A DNA stretch of 64,000 bases from Sphingobium sp. YR768 (GTDB lineage Bacteria > Pseudomonadota > Alphaproteobacteria > Sphingomonadales > Sphingomonadaceae). The translations under genes and the position numbers were made by a program. A model generated the notes under the pieces. The model made no database searches, was not told where the DNA came from, and worked only from the letters and a program-made list of their open reading frames with translations. The stretch is taken from the NCBI RefSeq assembly GCF_900111125.1, contig NZ_FOGE01000004.1, positions 62,001 through 126,000 of the forward strand, given 5' to 3'. The stretch's first letter is position 1. Each line of letters begins with the position of its first letter. Positions 52,967-61,556 of this stretch are shown piece after piece.

Positions 52967-53974
52967 TCAGGCCGCCGCTGCAAGCGGGGCGCAATCGGCT
53001 ATGGAATCGAGGAAGGCGATCAGGCCGCGTTCCGTGCGGGATAGATAGCGGGTTCGGCGCGGCAGGCGAAGCCCCGCGCGCCATTCATCCTGTCCCTCGC
53101 GGCAAAGCGCGATCAGGGCGGGGTGGATGTAGCTTTTGCGGCTGATCGCGGGCGTGTTGCCCAGCGCCTGCGCCACCGGATCGATCATCTGTTTCAGGCT
53201 GACATGTTGAGCCGCCAGCGTTTCGAAGGCGATGGCCGAAGCCCCCCATGTGCGGAAATGCTTGGCGGTGAAGGGCGCGCCCATGGCCTGCGCGATATAG
53301 GCGTTGATGTCGCTGGAACAGACGGGCCGCGCCTCGCCATCCTCATCCAGATATTGGAACAGATGCTGGCCCGGCAGATCCTGCACCTGCCGCACGAAGC
53401 GCAACAGGCGGCTGTCGGTCACGGTCAGTTGCTGCTGCTTGCCCGATTTGGCGCGGTAGCGCAGCGTCAGCGACTTGCCGTTCAGGTCATAATGGCGGCG
53501 GCGCAGCGTGGTCGCGCCGAAACTCTTGTTGGTGGTGGCATAATGTTCGTTGCCCACCCGCAGCTTGGCCAGATCGAGCAGGCGGATGACCGCCGCGATG
53601 GTGCGGTCCTTGCGCAGGCCGCGCCGGGACAGGTCGATTTCCAGTTGCTCGCGCAATTTCGGCAGGGCGCGGCCGAAATCGGGGCAGCCGGCATATTTCT
53701 CCGCCTCCCGCGCGGCGCGGAAATCGGGATGATAGCGATATTGTTTGCGGCCCCGGTCGTCATAGCCGATCGCCTGAATATGGCCGTAGGGCGACGGGCA
53801 GAACCAGCAGTCGCGATAGGCGGGCGGCAGGGCGATGGCATTCAGCCGGGCAATCTCGTCGCGATCGGTGATTCGCCTGCCATCGGCATCGCGATAGGCC
53901 CAGCCGCGTTTCAGCGCGCGCCGCGTGATTCCGGGGATCGTATCGTCCGCATGGACGATGGAGTTTTGCGCCAT
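52967..53974 (-). CDS. DNA topoisomerase IB
   Basis: A 335-residue poxvirus-like type IB topoisomerase. N-terminal beta domain: PGITRRALKRGWAYRDADGRRI and YRDCWFCPSPYGHIQAIGYDDRGRKQYRYHPDFR. Catalytic domain: RVGNEHYATTNKSFGATTLRRRH, KHFRTWGASAIAFETLAA and the nucleophilic Tyr in ISRKSYIHPAL. It relaxes supercoils without ATP. The ATG at 53974 is the only good start. It is a frequent sphingomonad chromosomal gene. Confidence 0.93.
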   Translation of the reverse strand: MAQNSIVHADDTIPGITRRALKRGWAYRDADGRRITDRDEIARLNAIALPPAYRDCWFCPSPYGHIQAIGYDDRGRKQYRYHPDFRAAREAEKYAGCPDFGRALPKLREQLEIDLSRRGLRKDRTIAAVIRLLDLAKLRVGNEHYATTNKSFGATTLRRRHYDLNGKSLTLRYRAKSGKQQQLTVTDSRLLRFVRQVQDLPGQHLFQYLDEDGEARPVCSSDINAYIAQAMGAPFTAKHFRTWGASAIAFETLAAQHVSLKQMIDPVAQALGNTPAISRKSYIHPALIALCREGQDEWRAGLRLPRRTRYLSRTERGLIAFLDSIADCAPLAAAA

Positions 53975-54019
53975 ATTGTCCTTCTCATGGCGCAAAACCC
54001 CTGATGTATCGCTTCGTTC

Positions 54020-54697
54020 CTATCGAACCCGGATCGGCGGCGTGCCCAGCCGCCAGGGCAGGGGGCGGCGGCGCAGCACCGACAGATGCGCCAGCACCCA
54101 TGTCGCGCAGACGGTGATGATCGGCGCGGCAAAGGGCAGGGCGCCGGGCAATAGCAAGGTCAGCGTCGCCGCCGCCCCGCCGCCCAGGGCCAATGCCAGC
54201 GCGCGCGGCTCCCCATCGGGACCACGCAGCCACACCATGCAGGCGGTGACGCCGATCAGGAAGCAGATGATCGGATGCGCCGGATTGCGCGCCATCATGC
54301 CGATCGCGACCAGCAACAGGATCAGCGCGCCCGTGCTCCAGCGCAGGCCGCGCTGGCCCAGCAGCAAGGTGCAGAGCGGATAGGCGACCAGTTCGCAGAC
54401 GATCGCCGCCAGTGCTATGGTCTGCGCCAGCGCCATGTCCCCCGCGATCAGGGCGACCACGGCGGCCGCGCCCCAGCGCAGCAAACGCGTGGGCGCCATC
54501 AGGATATGGCTGATCCAGTCCTTCGCCTCGCCGCGCAGGGCAAAGCGCCGGTCGGCTAGCCGCAACTGAAATCCGCCCACCAGCAACAGCGCGTCCACGC
54601 CCCATGGCAACAGGCCGGGCGCAACCAGCGGAGAGGCGAGCAGCAGGCCCAGTATCAGCCCATGCGCCAGCCCCAGCGCACGCAGTTCGCCGTTCAT
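54020..54697 (-). CDS. Multi-spanning membrane protein (225 aa), hypothetical
   Basis: A 225-residue inner-membrane protein with about seven hydrophobic helices (LAHGLILGLLLASPLVAPGLL, LILLLVAIGMMA, IICFLIGVTACMVWL and others) ending in a basic tail. The ATG at 54697 overlaps the stop of the O-ligase gene by four bases, so it belongs to the exosortase-A/polysaccharide operon. No family recognised; a polysaccharide-assembly role is inferred from synteny. Confidence 0.7.
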   Translation of the reverse strand: MNGELRALGLAHGLILGLLLASPLVAPGLLPWGVDALLLVGGFQLRLADRRFALRGEAKDWISHILMAPTRLLRWGAAAVVALIAGDMALAQTIALAAIVCELVAYPLCTLLLGQRGLRWSTGALILLLVAIGMMARNPAHPIICFLIGVTACMVWLRGPDGEPRALALALGGGAAATLTLLLPGALPFAAPIITVCATWVLAHLSVLRRRPLPWRLGTPPIRVR

Positions 54698-56058
54698 GCC
54701 GGCAAGCCGCGCTGTGCGGCGAGCGCCGCGCCCAGTTGCGCGCGCGCCGCATCCTTGCGCTTGCGCGTCAGATAGGTGTCCAGCCCGATTTGCAGGGCCA
54801 GCATCATGAAGATGAAGGGTTGATAAGCGATACCCACGAACAGCGACCCGATCATGTATATTATATGTCCTTGTTGCAGCGCTATCGCGAGCGGTGCGAT
54901 CCACGCCTCATCCGGCCCGTCGCGCTTGCGATAGGTGCGACGGATCGATTCGGTGCGGATGAAGCAGATAAGGTGGATCAGCGCCCAGATAGCGAAACCG
55001 AAATAGCCCTGTTCGCCCAGCAGCTCGAAATAGGCGCTGTGATAGGCGCGCCCCTTGTCGGTGACGAGCCGGCGCTCGACCCGGCTGCCATCGGCGTCGC
55101 TGATCGTGCTCTGGGCGAAATAGGTGAAACTGTTCTGGAGATAATTGTCGAAGCCGCCGCCACCCGGATGCGTCTTCACATAGTCGAGCGTCCACATCCA
55201 CACCGCGACCCGGGTGGAGGCGCTTTCGTCGCCCTGATGATTTTCGATCGTCCCCATGCGCTGGGTGAAGCTGGCCGGCAGGAAGGGGATGGCGGCCAGC
55301 GCGGCCAGCGCCATCAGCGGGCCATAGACGAACTTCTTCTTCGACCGCAGCAGCATCATGCCCGCCAGGATGACCAGGCAGACCAGACCGGTGCGCGCTT
55401 CCGTGCCGACCGGCATCAACATACAGGCCAGGCACAGGCAGTAACAGAAGAGCTTCACCTTCCAGTCGCGCGGGAAGATGGTGCCATGGGTACAGACCCA
55501 CAGGATCAGCGGGATCAGCGCGATGGCGACGCAACTGATGATGCTGCCTTCATACAGGCCGCTATTATTCTCCACCATCAGGTTCAGCACGCCATAGCCG
55601 CCGCCCGACAGCGCGGTCTTCAGCCCGCCATTGATGATGATGGTGCTGGCGCACAGGATCATGAACACGATCAGCGCCTCGATTCGCAACCGGGTGCGCA
55701 GCACCAGCGGCAGGAAGACGCCCGCGATGATCGCCTTCCAAACCCAGTTCCACTTGGTCATCGCCTCGACCGGGAAATCGGCGGTCAGCGTGGTGTATCC
55801 GCACCAGGCGACCAGCAGCAGCATCAGCCCCTGTCGGGCGGAGAATCGGCAATCCTTCTTGTCGTCGACCAGCAGCCAGGCGCCCACCATCGCGGCAAAG
55901 GCGATGAAGGAAATGGGGATGCTGTTCAGCAGCACATAGGACAGGCGCTGGGGCGATACGATGTCGATATAGGCATAGACCGCGACCAGCAGGAACGGCC
56001 GGCGGAACCCCATCAGGAAGAAGAGGCCGAGGAAGGCGACGAAGAAAAGGTCACGCAT
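54694..56058 (-). CDS. O-antigen-ligase-like protein, exosortase-A-associated
   Basis: A 454-residue polytopic membrane protein with the Wzy/WaaL-like ligase pattern. It starts MRDLFFVAFLGLFFLMGFRRPFLLVAVYAYIDIVSPQRLSY, which fits the putative O-glycosylation ligase family tied to exosortase A systems. The long periplasmic loop contains TRVAVWMWTLDYVKTHPGGGGFDNYLQNSF and a His-bearing GRAYHSAYFELLGEQGYFG. It would transfer lipid-linked glycans. The start overlaps the stop of a 48-aa ORF by eight bases. Confidence 0.85.
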   Translation of the reverse strand: MRDLFFVAFLGLFFLMGFRRPFLLVAVYAYIDIVSPQRLSYVLLNSIPISFIAFAAMVGAWLLVDDKKDCRFSARQGLMLLLVAWCGYTTLTADFPVEAMTKWNWVWKAIIAGVFLPLVLRTRLRIEALIVFMILCASTIIINGGLKTALSGGGYGVLNLMVENNSGLYEGSIISCVAIALIPLILWVCTHGTIFPRDWKVKLFCYCLCLACMLMPVGTEARTGLVCLVILAGMMLLRSKKKFVYGPLMALAALAAIPFLPASFTQRMGTIENHQGDESASTRVAVWMWTLDYVKTHPGGGGFDNYLQNSFTYFAQSTISDADGSRVERRLVTDKGRAYHSAYFELLGEQGYFGFAIWALIHLICFIRTESIRRTYRKRDGPDEAWIAPLAIALQQGHIIYMIGSLFVGIAYQPFIFMMLALQIGLDTYLTRKRKDAARAQLGAALAAQRGLPA

Positions 56059-56197
56059 CGGCGCGCGACTCCGGCGAATCGGGGGCGCCCGGCCCCTGCG
56101 GATCGGGATCGCGGTCCAGGTCGGCGCGCGGCAGCAACCGCCACGCAGCCAGCAGGATTGCGCCATGGCTGACCAGCAGGGATAAGGCATCGATCAT
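56051..56197 (-). CDS. Small membrane-associated protein (48 aa) before the O-ligase gene
   Basis: An ATG at 56197 opens a 48-residue frame: MIDALSLLVSHGAILLAAWRLLPR then a Pro/Asp-rich tail ending SPESRADA. Its TGA (56053-56051) overlaps the ATG region of the ligase gene by eight bases, so translation would be coupled. The single hydrophobic helix suggests a membrane micro-protein or leader peptide. No homologue recognised. Confidence 0.5.
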   Translation of the reverse strand: MIDALSLLVSHGAILLAAWRLLPRADLDRDPDPQGPGAPDSPESRADA

Positions 56198-56303
56198 TGG
56201 GCGTCGATCATCGCAAAGGGCAGGGTCAGGGTGCGCACGGCCTTTCTCCTAGCGAGACAGAGTTGACGGGCCGTTAAACCTTTTGAGTCACACAAGGCAG
56301 GCT

Positions 56304-57530
56304 ATGACTCATATTCTCCATGTGCTGGACCACAGTCTCCCGATGCACAGCGGCTATACGTTCCGCACCCGGGCGATCCTGCGTGCGCAGATCGCCAACG
56401 GGTGGCAGGTCCGCGGCATCACCGGCCGCCGCCACAGCGCGGCGGGTCCGTTGCAGGAGGAGGTCGACGGCCTCACTTTCCATCGCACGCCCGGCGAACC
56501 GGCCACCGGCAATGCGGTGCTGCGCGAATGGCGCGACATTGCGGCCCATGCCGATGCGATCGATGCGCTGGTGCGGCAATGGCGGCCGGACGTGATCCAC
56601 GCCCATTCGCCGGTGCTCAACGCCATCGCCGCGCAGCGCGTGGCCAAGCGGCACGGCATCCCGATGATCTACGAAATCCGCGCTTTCTGGGAGGATGCGG
56701 CGGTCGGCAACGGCACCGGGACCGAAGGCAGCCCGCGCTACTGGCTGACCCGGCAGCTCGAAACCCATGCCGTGCGCAATGCTGACGCCGTGGCAGTCAT
56801 CTGCGAAGGGCTGCGCGGCGATCTGGTCGCGCGCGGCATCGACGCGAACAAGATCATCGTGTCGCCCAATGGCGTCGACATGGACCAGTTCGGAACGCCG
56901 GTGCCGCGCGATCCGGCCCTGACCGCGAAGCTGGGGCTGGAGGGCGCCGATGTCGTCGGCTTCATCGGCAGCTTCTATGATTATGAGGGGCTGGACGATC
57001 TGATCACCGCCATGCCGCGACTCGTGCGCGCGCGTCCCAAGGCCAAGCTGCTGCTGGTCGGCGGCGGGCCGATGGAACAGGCGCTGCGGGATCAGGCGCT
57101 CGCCTCCCCCTTCACCGACCATATCGTCTTCGTCGGCCGCGTGCCGCACGATCAGGTCGAACATTATTATGCGCAGGTCGATATACTGGCCTATCCGCGC
57201 AAGGCGATGCGCCTCACCGATCTCGTCACCCCGCTCAAGCCGCTGGAGGCGATGGCGCAGGGCAGGCTGGTCGCCGCGTCCAGCGTGGGCGGCCATCGCG
57301 AACTGATCGAGGATGGCGTGACCGGCACCCTGTTCGCGCCGGATGACCCCGCCGCCATCGCCGAATCGATCGCGGGCCTGTTCGCCGATCGGGCCGGATG
57401 GGATGCGCGCCGCGCCGTGGCGCGCGCCTTCGTCGAGCGCGATCGTAACTGGTCGTCAAACATTTTGCGTTACGAACCCGTTTACCAGCAGTTGCTGGCG
57501 CGCTCGATCCGAACGCGGGCAGCCGCCTGA
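56304..57530 (+). CDS. Glycosyltransferase, exosortase-A-associated (GT4 type)
   Basis: A 408-residue GT-B glycosyltransferase. N-terminal VLDHSLPMHSGYTFRTRAILRAQIANGWQVRGITG is the hallmark of exosortase-A-linked transferases. The C-terminal GT4 domain has VGFIGSFYDYEGLDDLITAMPRL and PLKPLEAMAQGRLVAASSVGGHRELI with the nucleotide-sugar Glu. It acts in the cytoplasm on a lipid-linked glycan. The ATG at 56304 follows AAGGCAG. It is divergent from the ligase gene; the exosortase gene itself is not in the window. Confidence 0.87.
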   Translation: MTHILHVLDHSLPMHSGYTFRTRAILRAQIANGWQVRGITGRRHSAAGPLQEEVDGLTFHRTPGEPATGNAVLREWRDIAAHADAIDALVRQWRPDVIHAHSPVLNAIAAQRVAKRHGIPMIYEIRAFWEDAAVGNGTGTEGSPRYWLTRQLETHAVRNADAVAVICEGLRGDLVARGIDANKIIVSPNGVDMDQFGTPVPRDPALTAKLGLEGADVVGFIGSFYDYEGLDDLITAMPRLVRARPKAKLLLVGGGPMEQALRDQALASPFTDHIVFVGRVPHDQVEHYYAQVDILAYPRKAMRLTDLVTPLKPLEAMAQGRLVAASSVGGHRELIEDGVTGTLFAPDDPAAIAESIAGLFADRAGWDARRAVARAFVERDRNWSSNILRYEPVYQQLLARSIRTRAAA

Positions 57531-57585
57531 ACAGGATGTGGAAACACAGGTGGCGACAGGCGTTCGGAACGGGAGAGGTAAGGCC

Positions 57586-58533
57586 ATGGTGGCGCTGGGC
57601 GGAATCGCCGTCGCGCTGCTGACGTTGCTGATGCCGGTGGGCCTGATCGAAACGATCGTGGCATCCAGCGGCTTTAGTGAGGCTTTTCCGGCCGCCGCCC
57701 CGCCTTTGGGGACGAATGCGCGGCTGGTGGTGGCAGGTTTTGCCGGCCTGATGGCGGCGGGCCTGATCGGAATGACCCGCCGGACGCCGGAAGACGCGGC
57801 GGATGAAGAAGTTGGGAAGGGACGCGCCCCTCGCGTCCAGGGAGCAAAGACTATGGGTTTCGCCTTCTCAAAGCTGACAGCATTGGCGCGGGGCCGCGCT
57901 ATGCCAGATGCCGGTGTCGACATGCCGTCGTTGCGCCGGGCCGATGCCCATCCCGATGCCCCGCCCCGCCCGCCCATCTTCGCCAGCCGCGATTTTGACG
58001 GCGTCGAAATTTTTGCCCGCCCCGAATCGGCGCGCCGCCCTCTGGTGGTGAACCGCGAACCGGAAGCCGAATCGCCGCTCCCGTCCGCGACCTTCGCACG
58101 GCCGGAGGCGCCGCTTCCCGAGGTTGAGGCCCCGGCGCCGCAGCCCGCCTTCCTGCGTCCGGTTCAGACCTATGTCGAACCCGAACGGGCCGTCGAACCC
58201 AAACAGGTCTTCGCGGCCCCGGTCGAGGATAGTTTTGAGCCTGATTTCGAGGATGTCATCGCACCGGCTCCGCAACCGGTCGAGCCCAAGCTGGCGCCGC
58301 TGCCGCTGCGCCAGCCGACGCAGGGCCTGTCCGTCGCGCAACTGACCGACCGGCTGGAGCGCGGCCTCGCCCTGCGCACCCGCGCCACCGTGCCGTCGGT
58401 CGAATCGACTGGCGTCCTTGCGGATATGGCCGTGCCGTCGGCCGTGCCCGTGCGCGGTGCCGTGGAACAGGATACGGACGAAGCCTTGCGCGCAGCGCTC
58501 GGCGCGCTGCGCAACCTGGCCGGTCGTCGCTGA
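57586..58533 (+). CDS. Membrane-anchored Pro-rich protein, hypothetical
   Basis: A 315-residue protein from an ATG with GGGAGAGG upstream. Two hydrophobic segments at residues 2-25 and about 45-63 are followed by a long Pro/Glu/Ala-rich disordered region (EAPLPEVEAPAPQPAF and similar), and a short helical C-terminus (GLSVAQLTDRLERGLALRTRA). The design suggests a membrane-tethered scaffold. It follows the glycosyltransferase by 55 bases and may be in its operon. No family recognised. Confidence 0.68.
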   Translation: MVALGGIAVALLTLLMPVGLIETIVASSGFSEAFPAAAPPLGTNARLVVAGFAGLMAAGLIGMTRRTPEDAADEEVGKGRAPRVQGAKTMGFAFSKLTALARGRAMPDAGVDMPSLRRADAHPDAPPRPPIFASRDFDGVEIFARPESARRPLVVNREPEAESPLPSATFARPEAPLPEVEAPAPQPAFLRPVQTYVEPERAVEPKQVFAAPVEDSFEPDFEDVIAPAPQPVEPKLAPLPLRQPTQGLSVAQLTDRLERGLALRTRATVPSVESTGVLADMAVPSAVPVRGAVEQDTDEALRAALGALRNLAGRR

Positions 58534-58535
58534 TC

Positions 58536-58680
58536 AATCTGTTTGGAAAATGCGCGGAAGAGCGCATTTTCGATACCGCACCGGCCCACACCTCCACCCG
58601 ACCGCCCAACAGGATACCATGGCTGGACAGTCGGGTGGGGATGTGGGCCGGTGCAGATGCGCCAGAGGTGCACGTCCAAA
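58536..58680. repeat. Palindromic extragenic repeat, copy 2, interrupted by a long hairpin
   Basis: The left half repeats copy 1 (TCTGTTTGGAAAATGCGC with its GCGCATTTT arm). The right half (GATGCGCCAGAGGTGCACG, then CCAAAC) resumes after about 80 bases. The insert is a long imperfect hairpin: a 25-base arm starting GCACCGGCCCACA (58577 on) pairs with one ending TGTGGGCCGGTGC (to about 58653) with two mismatches. Confidence 0.7.
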
Positions 58681-58687
58681 CAAACGC

Positions 58688-59059
58688 TTACCAATCCTCG
58701 ATCGTCAGCGCGGACAGTTCCAGCCAGACGCTGTCCGTCTCGACCAGCCCGTCGTCGACGCTGATATCGGCGACGAAATGGCCCGATAGCGTCCATTCCG
58801 CCGACTCGATGCCCGTGACGAAATCATCGACCCTGGCCGCATAGTCGATCCCCGCAAATCGCAGCCGGATGACATGGCGGCGTCCTTCGAACAGGGCGCT
58901 GGCCCATGGTCGGCTGTTCGCCCGTTCGATTGTCGCCGGCATGCCTGCCCGCGCCAGCAACTGGTCCAGAAACTGGGGCAGGGGATCGCCCCTGCGGTCG
59001 GCGATCGCTTTATGTCGGACCAGATTGCTCGACCCGAATCCATGATGCGCCCTTGTCAT
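58688..59059 (-). CDS. Hypothetical protein (123 aa) paired with S24 locus
   Basis: A 123-residue soluble protein with an N-terminal basic region and a beta-rich body (HVIRLRFAGIDYAARVDDFVTGIESAEWTLSGHFVADISV). The ATG at 59059 overlaps the stop of the 61-aa gene by four bases. Function unknown. The sphingomonad-type context is a small protein pair divergent from an S24 repressor. Confidence 0.7.
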   Translation of the reverse strand: MTRAHHGFGSSNLVRHKAIADRRGDPLPQFLDQLLARAGMPATIERANSRPWASALFEGRRHVIRLRFAGIDYAARVDDFVTGIESAEWTLSGHFVADISVDDGLVETDSVWLELSALTIEDW

Positions 59060-59241
59060 CGGCCGATGCTCCTGCGATAGTTGTTCATGAAATGTTCCAC
59101 ACGCCTTTTCACGCGATCGCCCGGTTCGCGGCCCATCCGCAGGTCGAAGACCAGCCGTGGATCGCGCACGCATTCGCGGCCGAATCGCGTGGGCGGCATC
59201 TGAAATTCGTGCAGGAATCGTTCGATAGTGCGCAACAGCAT
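59056..59241 (-). CDS. Small DNA-binding-like protein (61 aa)
   Basis: A 61-residue basic protein. The region MPPTRFGRECVRDPRLVFDLRMGREPGDRVKRRVEHFM resembles the short HTH-like proteins found divergently beside S24 repressors in sphingomonads. The conserved pattern TRFGR..RDPR..F.LR.GR suggests nucleic-acid binding. Start ATG at 59241; an internal Met (residue 15) is an alternative. Its promoter shares the operator cluster with the S24 gene. Confidence 0.72.
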   Translation of the reverse strand: MLLRTIERFLHEFQMPPTRFGRECVRDPRLVFDLRMGREPGDRVKRRVEHFMNNYRRSIGR

Positions 59242-59287
59242 CTGCCTTCGTCTCCCTCGACTGAGCGACTCGCCCGGCGCGAGTCAG

Positions 59288-59349
59288 TAGGTAAATTCCT
59301 ATCTCTCCGCCAATTTCCTACTTGTCTAGGAAAAATCCTATCAATAGGA
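59288..59349. promoter_or_regulatory. Three operator-like palindromes between divergent genes
   Basis: TAGG-N6-CCTA (59288-59301), TTTCCTA-N6-TAGGAAA (59314-59333) and TCCTAT-CA-ATAGGA (59336-59349) share the TCCTA/TAGGA half-site. They occupy the space between the 61-aa gene and the S24 gene, as expected for a phage-repressor-like control region. Confidence 0.78.
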
Positions 59350-59356
59350 ATGCTGT

Positions 59357-60025
59357 ATGGATGAATCGCAAAACGCCCGCATCGCGCTGGACCGGCTGAT
59401 TGCCGATCGCGGGGAAAATTATGCCGATCTGTCGCGGCTGATCGGACGCAACCCGGCCTATATTCAGCAGTTCATCAAGCGCGGCACACCGCGTAAGCTG
59501 GATGAGGAGGATCGCCGTATCCTGGCCCGCTATTTCGGTGTCGCGGAACAGATGCTGGGCGGCGGCGCGACGGACAGGGTGGCGCCTGCGCCGGTCCGCG
59601 GGCTCCCTGCCGTGGTCGCGGTGCCCCGGCTGGCGCTGGGCGCGTCGGCGGGCGGCGGCACGCTGGACGATGATGAACGGGCGTCGGGCGCGATGGCCTT
59701 CGATGCGCGCTGGCTGCGGCATCTGGGCGTCCGGCCCCAGCGCGTCTCGATCATCCGGGTCGATGGCGAATCGATGGCGCCGACGCTCAATGATGGCGAC
59801 GACATCATGGTCGATCATGATGATGATGCAGATCGGCTGCGCGACGGCGTTTATGTGCTGCGTCTGGACGCGGTCCTGATGGTCAAGCGGATCGCCATGG
59901 GGCCGTTGCGTGGCCGGTTCAGCGTGGTGAGCGACAATCCACATTATCCCGACTGGGCCGATATCGATCCCGCGCTGGTGGATATTGTCGGCCGGGTCGT
60001 CTGGACCGGACGACGCTTGCACTGA
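59357..60025 (+). CDS. S24-family repressor/peptidase (LexA/CI-like)
   Basis: A 222-residue protein with an N-terminal HTH (NYADLSRLIGRNPAYIQQFIKRGTPRKLDEEDRRILARYFGV) and a C-terminal S24 domain with catalytic Ser in VDGESMAPTLNDGD and Lys in AVLMVKRIAMG. No Ala-Gly self-cleavage site is obvious, so cleavage is uncertain. It starts eight bases after the last palindrome and probably represses both divergent genes. Confidence 0.87.
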   Translation: MDESQNARIALDRLIADRGENYADLSRLIGRNPAYIQQFIKRGTPRKLDEEDRRILARYFGVAEQMLGGGATDRVAPAPVRGLPAVVAVPRLALGASAGGGTLDDDERASGAMAFDARWLRHLGVRPQRVSIIRVDGESMAPTLNDGDDIMVDHDDDADRLRDGVYVLRLDAVLMVKRIAMGPLRGRFSVVSDNPHYPDWADIDPALVDIVGRVVWTGRRLH

Positions 60026-60067
60026 AATGCCGGATGGCATGCTATGGTCCTGCACAAGGAGTTGGCT

Positions 60068-60985
60068 TTGAACGATAATGGCGCCGTGATCCGCAAGGCG
60101 ATGGAATGGCGGGGCGCGCCCATGGCGCTGGCGACGGTGATTTCCACCTGGGGATCGGCCCCGCGTCCGCGCGGCAGCCATATGCTGGTGCATCGCGATG
60201 GCCGGCTGGAAGGCAGTATTTCAGGCGGCTGCGTCGAAACCGATGTGCTGCAACGCGCCGCAGAGGTGATCGCCGGGCGGACCGCCCATGTCCAGACCTA
60301 TGGCGTGGCCGATGGCGATGCATGGGAAGTCGGCCTGCCCTGCGGCGGCGAGATCGCCGTGCTGGTGCAACCGGTCGCGGAACATGGCTTCGCGCCGCAT
60401 CTCTTCGACCGTATCGCGGAGGAAAGCGGGCGGGGCCGGGCGCTGACGCTGATGACCGATCTGGCCAGTGGGCAGACCCGCGAGGGGGAAGGGCAGGATG
60501 GCTTCGCCAACCGCTATGATCCGCCCCGCCGCCTGCTGATCGTCGGCGCGGTGCAGATCGCGCAGAGTCTGGTGCCCCTGGCGCAGGCCATCGGTGTGAC
60601 CCCGGTCGTGATCGACCCGCGCGGACGCTTCCTGACGCAGGAACGTTTTCCCGGCGTCCTGTTGGACGATCGCTGGCCCGACGAAGCGGTCGCGGCCCAT
60701 CATCCGGGCGAATCGACCGCAGTGGTGACGCTCAGTCACGACATCAAGATAGACGATCCTGCGCTGGTCGCCGCCCTGCGCGCGCCTACCGGCTATATCG
60801 CCGCGCTGGGATCGCGCAAAAGCCATGCGGCGCGATTGACGCGACTGGCGGAACTGGGATTTTCATCCGACGACTTGGCGCGGATCGACGGACCGGCAGG
60901 ACTGGATATCGGCGCGATCGGCCCGGCGGAAATCGCCTTGTCGATCACCGCAGGCATGGTCGCGGGCTTCAACGCCAAAATTTGA
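60068..60985 (+). CDS. xdhC: XdhC-family molybdenum cofactor chaperone
   Basis: A 305-residue XdhC/CoxI-type protein. N-terminal TVISTWGSAPRPRGSHMLVHRDGRLEGSISGGCVETDVL and C-terminal Rossmann domain RLLIVGAVQIAQSLVPLAQAIGVTPVVIDPRGRF, then GYIAALGSRKSHAARL. It should sulfurate and insert molybdenum cofactor into xanthine-dehydrogenase-type enzymes such as PaoC. The TTG at 60068 has AAGGAG six bases upstream; an ATG at 60044 lies before that site and is less likely. Confidence 0.88.
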   Translation: MNDNGAVIRKAMEWRGAPMALATVISTWGSAPRPRGSHMLVHRDGRLEGSISGGCVETDVLQRAAEVIAGRTAHVQTYGVADGDAWEVGLPCGGEIAVLVQPVAEHGFAPHLFDRIAEESGRGRALTLMTDLASGQTREGEGQDGFANRYDPPRRLLIVGAVQIAQSLVPLAQAIGVTPVVIDPRGRFLTQERFPGVLLDDRWPDEAVAAHHPGESTAVVTLSHDIKIDDPALVAALRAPTGYIAALGSRKSHAARLTRLAELGFSSDDLARIDGPAGLDIGAIGPAEIALSITAGMVAGFNAKI

Positions 60986-61370
60986 AGAATCAGGGTCGAT
61001 CGACAGTCAGATGATGACGGAGCGAAAATGGTGGATTTTCGCGACCCTTGAAACGAGTCACGTGCCTCGTTTCGAAAAAGTAGGTGAGCACCGGAAGCGC
61101 GGAAATTCGCCATTTGCAGCCCGTCAGGGCTGAATGTCGAATGCCCCCTGCCGCAAGGGACGGGCAGGGGGCATATCCCTTACGCTGTCGGGCACAAAGG
61201 ACCGGGGCGCCGTAGCAAAGCGACGCGACGGATCAATACCCCAAATGACGTATGTGTGAAATTTCCTGTCGCAGGATGGGATTTTACATGTGTAATATTA
61301 CGAAACATCACGTCAGATGTCGGCGGCGTTACTTGGATGAATCTACCAACATCTTGTTATCTGGTCTTTT
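60986..61370. other. Intergenic region with three inverted repeats
   Basis: No gene. Perfect hairpins: GCGAAAAT-N5-ATTTTCGC (61022-61042), GAAACGAG-N8-CTCGTTTC (61050-61073), and ATGCCCCCTGCC-N10-GGCAGGGGGCAT (61141-61174). They lie between xdhC and convergent ybdD, so terminators are likely. The rest, to 61370, is AT-richer than its surroundings. Confidence 0.6.
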
Positions 61371-61556
61371 TCAACAACAGCGCCCGCCATTTTTGCCGCC
61401 ATAGCGGGCTTCCTGCCGGTTCCGGAAAAATTGCGTCCGGTCCATCACCGGCCGATCGGGATGATGCGCCGCCATGTGGCGCAGATAGGCGTCATAGTCG
61501 GGCAGCCCGACCATCAGCCGCGCGGTGCGGGCGAATGTCGCCAGCATCGCCCTCAT
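61371..61556 (-). CDS. ybdD: YbdD/YjiX-family protein
   Basis: A 61-residue protein whose ATG at 61556 overlaps the cstA stop (ATGA). The sequence MVGLPDYDAYLRHMAAHHPDRPVMDRTQFFRNRQEARYGG is the conserved YbdD/YjiX core. It normally partners CstA-type pyruvate/peptide transporters. The tail ends RCC, with two Cys that are unusual for the family. Confidence 0.9.
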   Translation of the reverse strand: MRAMLATFARTARLMVGLPDYDAYLRHMAAHHPDRPVMDRTQFFRNRQEARYGGKNGGRCC

